The position numbers and the translations under genes were made by a program. A stretch of DNA of 64,000 nt. Origin: Paenibacillus sp. FSL R5-0623 (lineage in GTDB: Bacteria; Bacillota; Bacilli; Paenibacillales; Paenibacillaceae). Position 1 is the stretch's first letter, and each line of letters opens with the position of its first letter. Location of the stretch: the NCBI RefSeq assembly GCF_037974265.1, contig NZ_CP150233.1, forward strand, positions 2,914,001-2,978,000, in the 5' to 3' direction. Positions 59,342-64,000 of the stretch are shown one piece after another. The notes below the pieces were generated by a model. The model did not search any database. It was given only the letters and a program-made list of their open reading frames with translations, and had not been told where the DNA came from.

Positions 59342-61177
59342 GTGGAACTTCAAGTGACAAACAGCCCTTTTAACCAAGAACAAGTTGAACTACTTAATCG
59401 TCTTATTCCTACATTGACCGATGGACAACGTACTTGGTTGAGCGGATATATTGCAGCAATTCAGGCAAGCGCGACAATAGCAGCTCCAGCTAACCTGGTA
59501 CAGGCTGCACCAACTACAGGAATTACACCTGACAGTGCTCCGCCAGTATCCCGGGAAGTTACCGTGCTTTTTGGTTCACAAACCGGGAATTCCAGTGGCC
59601 TATCGAAGAAGCTGGCTAAGAAACTTGAAGAGCAAGGTCTTCAGGTAACGTTGTCATCGATGGGGGATTTCAAACCGAACGGACTCAAGAAAATTGAAAA
59701 TCTCCTCATCATCGTCAGTACGCATGGCGAAGGCGAACCACCGGATAATGCGATTCCGCTGCATGAATTCCTGAACAGCAAACGGGCTCCAAAGCTTGAA
59801 GGACTTCGTTACTCGGTGCTGGCTCTGGGAGATACCTCCTATGAGTTCTTTTGTCAGACAGGTAAGGACTTCGATAAACGATTGCAGGAATTGGGTGGTA
59901 CAGCCCTTGTACCGCGCGTGGACTGTGATGTTGATTTTGATGAAGCAGCTGCGGAGTGGATGAATGAAGTACTGGCATCCTTAAGCAGTACATCTGCTGG
60001 TGCGAGTACGGTAACCACTGAGGCTGTCACAGCTGCGGTGAGCGGTGGGGAATCTGAATATGATCGCACGAATCCATTCAAGGCTGAAGTGTTGGAGAAT
60101 CTCAATCTGAATGGCAGAGGATCGGACCGTGAAACACGCCACATTGAGTTGTCTTTGGAAGGCTCCAGCCTGGACTACGAGCCAGGTGACAGCCTTGGGG
60201 TATTCCCTGAGAATCATCCGCGCCTTGTGGAGGAATTGATTGCAGCCATGGGATGGAATGCCGATGAACGCGTGACCGTGAATAAAAACGGCGATCAGGC
60301 ATCTGTGCACGAAGCGTTGCTGCGTTATTTTGAAATTACAGCTGTGACGAAACCGGTCGTGGAACAACTTGCGAAACTGAATCCTGGGAGTGGCTTATCA
60401 GCATTACTCGCAGATGATTCCGAATTCCGTACAGTCATGAATAGCTGTGATCTGCTGGATCTGGTTCAGGATTATAATCTGAAAGGGATTCCTGCTGCAG
60501 ATTTCGTAGCTTCTCTTCGCAAAATTCCGGCGCGTCTTTACTCCATAGCGAGTAGTTCGAAGTCTTTCCCGGATGAAGTTCATCTTACCGTTCGCTCCGT
60601 ACGTTATGAAGCGCGTGGCAGAGAACGTTACGGTGTATGCTCGGTACATCTGGCTGAACGAATCGAAGCTGGCGACACCCTGCCTGTATATATACAGCAT
60701 AACCCGAATTTCAAGCTGCCTGAGAACCCGGATACACCGATCATCATGATTGGCCCAGGTACAGGTGTAGCACCGTTCAGATCTTTCCTTGGTGAGCGTG
60801 AAGAAACTGGAGCAGAGGGCAAGACATGGCTGTTCTACGGAGATCAGCATTTCGCCACTGACTTCTTGTACCAAACGGAGTGGCAGCGTTGGCTCAAAGA
60901 TGGTGTGCTCACGAAGATGGATGTAGCCTTCTCACGTGATACGGAACAGAAAGTGTATGTACAACATCGCATGCTGGAACACAGCAAAGAACTGTACCAG
61001 TGGCTTCAGGAAGGGGCAAGCTTGTATATCTGTGGTGACGAGAAAAAAATGGCACATGATGTGCATGCTGCGCTCACCACGATTCTTGAACAAGAAGGCG
61101 GTTTATCGTCTGAGCAGGCATCGGAATATCTGACACGGTTACAGCAGGAGAAACGTTATCAGCGGGACGTCTATTAA
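59342..61177 (+). CDS. cysJ: Sulfite reductase [NADPH] flavoprotein alpha subunit
   Basis: 611 residues of the diflavin reductase family: an N-terminal region, a flavodoxin-like FMN domain (about 72-215; [36 protein letters not shown]), a ferredoxin-reductase-like FAD domain (about 235-450; [22 protein letters not shown]) and a C-terminal NADPH domain ([30 protein letters not shown], ending RYQRDVY). It passes electrons from NADPH to the hemoprotein subunit for sulfite reduction to sulfide. GTG start at 59342, set by GAGGTGGC upstream. cysI follows after 53 bp. Confidence 0.95.
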   Translation: MELQVTNSPFNQEQVELLNRLIPTLTDGQRTWLSGYIAAIQASATIAAPANLVQAAPTTGITPDSAPPVSREVTVLFGSQTGNSSGLSKKLAKKLEEQGLQVTLSSMGDFKPNGLKKIENLLIIVSTHGEGEPPDNAIPLHEFLNSKRAPKLEGLRYSVLALGDTSYEFFCQTGKDFDKRLQELGGTALVPRVDCDVDFDEAAAEWMNEVLASLSSTSAGASTVTTEAVTAAVSGGESEYDRTNPFKAEVLENLNLNGRGSDRETRHIELSLEGSSLDYEPGDSLGVFPENHPRLVEELIAAMGWNADERVTVNKNGDQASVHEALLRYFEITAVTKPVVEQLAKLNPGSGLSALLADDSEFRTVMNSCDLLDLVQDYNLKGIPAADFVASLRKIPARLYSIASSSKSFPDEVHLTVRSVRYEARGRERYGVCSVHLAERIEAGDTLPVYIQHNPNFKLPENPDTPIIMIGPGTGVAPFRSFLGEREETGAEGKTWLFYGDQHFATDFLYQTEWQRWLKDGVLTKMDVAFSRDTEQKVYVQHRMLEHSKELYQWLQEGASLYICGDEKKMAHDVHAALTTILEQEGGLSSEQASEYLTRLQQEKRYQRDVY

Positions 61178-61230
61178 TTACCGGCCCAGCCGGACTGCAG
61201 CATCCCGCAGAGACGAGAGGAGAAAGCAGC

Positions 61231-62952
61231 ATGGTTTATAATAACTTACTTAACCCACAGCGCACGAATAGCGATGTAGAAGATATAAAGATCAAAAGTG
61301 ATTACTTGCGCGGAAGTCTGACCGAAACGTTGGCCGATCGTATCACGGGGGCTATTCCAGAGGACGACAACCGTCTGATGAAACACCACGGCAGTTATAT
61401 GCAGGATGACCGTGACCTGCGTAACGAGCGTCACAAATCCAAGCTGGAGCCTGCATACCAATTCATGTTGCGTGTACGTGCTTCCGGTGGGGTTGTAACC
61501 CCGGAGCAGTGGTTGATGATGGATCGGGTAGCGCATAAATATGCGAATGAGACGATTCGTCTAACCACACGTCAGTCTTTCCAACTGCATGGTGTACTGA
61601 AGTGGGATCTTAAGAACACCATTCGCGAAGTGAACGATTCGTTGTTAAGCACACTGGCTGCATGTGGTGACGTAAACCGTAACGTGATGTGTAACCCGAA
61701 TCCGAATCAATCTGATGTGCATGCTGAAGTGTATGAGTGGGCATGTCAGGTGAGCAATCATCTGGACCCTCGCACGCGGGCTTATCATGAGCTGTGGCTG
61801 GACGGAGAGAAAGTGGTTGATTCCCAGGACTCGGACGAAGAAGTTGAACCAATCTATGGCAAAGTGTATTTGCCACGGAAGTTCAAAATCGGTATTGCTG
61901 TACCACCATCCAATGATGTGGATGTCTATTCACAGGATCTTGGCTTTATTGCTATTGTGGAGAACGGCAAGCTGCAAGGCTTCAACGTTTCCGTTGGTGG
62001 CGGCATGGGGATGTCTCATGGTGACGCCAAAACCTATCCTCAGGTGTCCAAAGTCATTGGTTTCTGTACGCCGGAGCAAATGATTGATGTTGCAGAAAAA
62101 ACAGTTATGATTCAGCGTGATTATGGAGATCGTGCAGTTCGTAAACATGCTCGTTTCAAATATACGCTGGATGACCGTGGTGTGGAGTGGTTTGTCGAAG
62201 AGCTGACCAGCCGTCTGGGATGGAAGCTGGATGCGGCACGTCCGTATCATTTTGAGACGAACGGAGATCGATATGGTTGGGTAAAAGGTAATAATGGCAA
62301 ATGGCACTACACGCTGTTCATTCAGAATGGTCGTGTAAAAGATGTAGACGGCTATCCGCTCATGACGGGTCTACGTGAAATTGCCAAAGTGCATACGGGT
62401 GATTTCCGACTGACTGCGAACCAGAATCTGATCATCGGTAATATTAGCAGCCAGAAAAAGAAAAAGATTGAAGCGTTGATTCAGCAATACAATCTGACCG
62501 ATGGTGCACATTACTCTGCGCTGCGCAGAAGTTCGATGGCTTGTGTTGCGCTTCCGACTTGCGGTCTCGCCATGGCTGAGTCCGAACGTTATTTGCCGTC
62601 CCTGATCGATAAACTGGAGCCTGTACTCGACGAAGCTGGGCTAAGAGACGAAGAGATTGTCATTCGGATGACCGGCTGCCCGAACGGATGCGCAAGACCG
62701 ATGCTGGCAGAGATTTCATTTATCGGTAAAGCACCTGGGAAATACAATATGTATCTCGGTGGCAGCTTCACCGGACATCGCTTGAATAAGCTGTATAAAG
62801 AAAACATTGGTGAAACCGAGATTCTGGACACGTTAACTCCGATGGTGAACCAGTATGCCAAAGAACGCAATGAAGGGGAACATTTCGGAGACTTTGTCAT
62901 TCGTGCGGGTTATGTTCCTGAAGTGTTGGATGGTCGACAATTTCACGCTTAA
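61231..62952 (+). CDS. cysI: Sulfite reductase [NADPH] hemoprotein beta subunit
   Basis: 573 residues. The siroheme and 4Fe-4S centre is shown by [16 protein letters not shown] (cysteines near 438 and 444) and [16 protein letters not shown] (near 482 and 486). Other conserved segments are [13 protein letters not shown]-like ([16 protein letters not shown]), [14 protein letters not shown], and the sulfite-binding basic residues around them. It carries out six-electron reduction of sulfite to sulfide in cysteine biosynthesis. GAGAGGAG precedes the ATG. Together with cysJ it is a complete assimilatory enzyme. Confidence 0.95.
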   Translation: MVYNNLLNPQRTNSDVEDIKIKSDYLRGSLTETLADRITGAIPEDDNRLMKHHGSYMQDDRDLRNERHKSKLEPAYQFMLRVRASGGVVTPEQWLMMDRVAHKYANETIRLTTRQSFQLHGVLKWDLKNTIREVNDSLLSTLAACGDVNRNVMCNPNPNQSDVHAEVYEWACQVSNHLDPRTRAYHELWLDGEKVVDSQDSDEEVEPIYGKVYLPRKFKIGIAVPPSNDVDVYSQDLGFIAIVENGKLQGFNVSVGGGMGMSHGDAKTYPQVSKVIGFCTPEQMIDVAEKTVMIQRDYGDRAVRKHARFKYTLDDRGVEWFVEELTSRLGWKLDAARPYHFETNGDRYGWVKGNNGKWHYTLFIQNGRVKDVDGYPLMTGLREIAKVHTGDFRLTANQNLIIGNISSQKKKKIEALIQQYNLTDGAHYSALRRSSMACVALPTCGLAMAESERYLPSLIDKLEPVLDEAGLRDEEIVIRMTGCPNGCARPMLAEISFIGKAPGKYNMYLGGSFTGHRLNKLYKENIGETEILDTLTPMVNQYAKERNEGEHFGDFVIRAGYVPEVLDGRQFHA

Positions 62953-62995
62953 TTGACTGGGTAACATGAACTGAAATTAGGACTGATTTAGGGCG

Positions 62996-63025
62996 GAAGC
63001 ATTCCTTTAAGGGGTGCTTCTTGTC
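62996..63025 (+). terminator. Probable terminator after cysI
   Basis: GAAGCATTCC-TTTA-AGGGGTGCTTC with G-U pairs, then CTTGTC; the T-run is weak. Confidence 0.5.
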
Positions 63026-63156
63026 TGTTATATATGGAGTGAATAGAGGTAACGTTAGTTGCTGCTGAGAGATTTATGAGAGGATAAACTGAGACTAATC
63101 TTCAAATGGAGATGGATAATCACCGCAGTTAATCCCATTATTTCGTGTGTATTAAC

Positions 63157-63185
63157 TTGTTGAAGTACGCTCAACAAGATATAAT
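63157..63185 (+). promoter_or_regulatory. Promoter of the YebC-family gene with overlapping inverted repeat
   Basis: TTGTTG (63157-63162) and perfect TATAAT (63180-63185), 17 bp apart. CTTGTTGA-N7-TCAACAAG (63156-63178), with perfect 8 bp arms, covers the -35 and spacer and looks like a repressor site. Confidence 0.6.
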
Positions 63186-63231
63186 GGCATAGTAGAAAGC
63201 AGATTACATGTTGAAAGTGAGCGGAAACGAT

Positions 63232-63948
63232 ATGGGTCGTAAGTGGAATAATATCAAGGAAAAGAAAGCTTCAAAAGATGCAAACACGAGCCGGGTCTAC
63301 GCTAAATTCGGCGTTGAGATCTATGTAGCTGCCAAGAAGGGCGAACCAGACCCGGAAGCGAACCGTGCACTGAAAGTCGTGCTGGAACGTGCCAAAACGT
63401 ATAATGTACCCAAAGCCATCATTGATCGTGCGATGGAAAAAGCAAAAGGCAGCGGGGATGAGAACTATGAAGAGTTGCGTTATGAAGGCTTCGGACCGAA
63501 TGGTGCGATGGTCATCGTTGATGCACTCACCAACAATGTGAATCGTACAGCGCCGGAAGTTCGCTCTGCGTTTAACAAAAACGCGGGTAACATGGGTGTC
63601 AGCGGTTCTGTTGCTTACATGTTTGATCCAACAGCGGTTATCGGTATAGAAGGCAAAAACTCCGAGGAAGTACTGGAACTTTTGCTTGAAGCAGATGTGG
63701 ATGTACGTGATATCGTGGATGAAGACGATGCTGTCATTGTATATGCAGAACCGGATCAATTCCACGCTGTACAAGAAGCATTCAAAGCTGCGGGTATTAC
63801 TGAGTTCACAGTAGCTGAGCTGACGATGCTTGCGCAAAACCATATTGAACTTCCAGAGGATGCACAAGCTCAGTTCGAGAAACTGATCGATGCGCTTGAA
63901 GACCTTGAAGATGTTCAACAAGTCTACCATAACGTAGAGTTCGTTTAA
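63232..63948 (+). CDS. YebC/PmpR family transcriptional regulator (YeeI-type)
   Basis: 238 residues from the ATG at 63232, where the family begins [16 protein letters not shown]. The three-domain TACO1/YebC fold is shown by [39 protein letters not shown] and [10 protein letters not shown]. Family members are DNA-binding or ribosome-associated regulators; this branch resembles Bacillus YeeI. An in-frame ATG at 63208 lies upstream but adds residues absent in relatives. The -10 and an inverted repeat lie just before it. Confidence 0.88.
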   Translation: MGRKWNNIKEKKASKDANTSRVYAKFGVEIYVAAKKGEPDPEANRALKVVLERAKTYNVPKAIIDRAMEKAKGSGDENYEELRYEGFGPNGAMVIVDALTNNVNRTAPEVRSAFNKNAGNMGVSGSVAYMFDPTAVIGIEGKNSEEVLELLLEADVDVRDIVDEDDAVIVYAEPDQFHAVQEAFKAAGITEFTVAELTMLAQNHIELPEDAQAQFEKLIDALEDLEDVQQVYHNVEFV

Positions 63949-64000
63949 GAGAACGAGGCGATACGTGGTTTGATTGCAAAAAAAGAGTGTCTGACCAATC

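Noticed and set aside
63271-63930. 219-residue open frame on the - strand
   Set aside because: Antisense to the YebC-family gene, with shadow-like composition rich in Cys, His and Phe and no ribosome site.
1-64000. CRISPR arrays, tRNA or rRNA genes, prophage or restriction-modification systems
   Set aside because: I looked for regularly spaced repeats, tRNA-like cloverleafs, integrases and phage structural or restriction genes and saw none.

Overview
The window looks like a chromosomal stretch of a Paenibacillus-type Bacillota bacterium. Supporting signs are strong Shine-Dalgarno sequences of the AGGAGG type, frequent TTG and GTG starts, Bce-type peptide-sensing modules, a very large S-layer (SLH) anchored glycosidase, and many proteins close to Bacillus and Paenibacillus families (BdhA, YtcI/MbcS, YqkB, YodC, YeeI, CysJI). 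I see about 51 intact protein genes, one broken insertion sequence and a small repeat family. I see no rRNA, tRNA, CRISPR array, prophage or conjugative element.

Layout. 0.1-3.6 kb: a methyltransferase overlapping a saccharopine-dehydrogenase-like protein, a small unknown protein, and an MtaD-like amidohydrolase. 3.9-7.9 kb: a fused ABC transporter with its two-component system. 8.1-15.3 kb: a UbiD-type decarboxylase, an HD-GYP protein, an SRPBCC protein, a 52-residue membrane protein, an MFS exporter divergent from its TetR-type regulator, and a D-2-hydroxyacid dehydrogenase. 15.4-22 kb: a LacI regulator divergent from 2,3-butanediol dehydrogenase, an exported protein of unknown function, an internally deleted IS30-family element, and an old yellow enzyme. 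22.1-33.7 kb: a NagZ lipoprotein followed by a complete Bce-type system (regulator, kinase, ATPase, permease), an HpaB-like monooxygenase, a second two-component system, an AI-2E family membrane protein and an Asp23 protein.

33.8-43.9 kb: an AraC regulator divergent from an aldo/keto reductase, an acyl-CoA synthetase, an M29 aminopeptidase, a GyrI-like protein, a cytoplasmic leucine-rich-repeat protein with a perfectly spaced cysteine ladder, a nitroreductase, a VanY-type carboxypeptidase and a YqkB-like protein. Two copies of a ~215 bp hairpin-rich repeat with inverted ends lie here, and a third partial copy lies at 13.45 kb. 44-50.9 kb: a TetR regulator with a likely target operon (SnoaL-like and NmrA-like), a compatible-solute ABC transporter, a flavoprotein disulfide reductase and a DUF1349 protein. 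51-64 kb: a SET-domain protein, an ABC-F ATPase, the 1741-residue GH43/SLH protein, cysJI, and a YebC/YeeI-family regulator.

Most genes are ordinary housekeeping or accessory metabolism. The less ordinary content is regulatory and structural: two TetR-type operator pairs, a LacI operator pair, an identical GATACA-N3-TGTATC site before two unrelated genes, 11-bp periodic direct repeats before two two-component-system loci, a FapR-like box before the acyl-CoA synthetase, a perfect cre box before the GH43/SLH gene, and the MITE-like repeats. I found no clear candidate for a wholly new multi-gene system. The repeat family and the shared GATACA site are the best leads.
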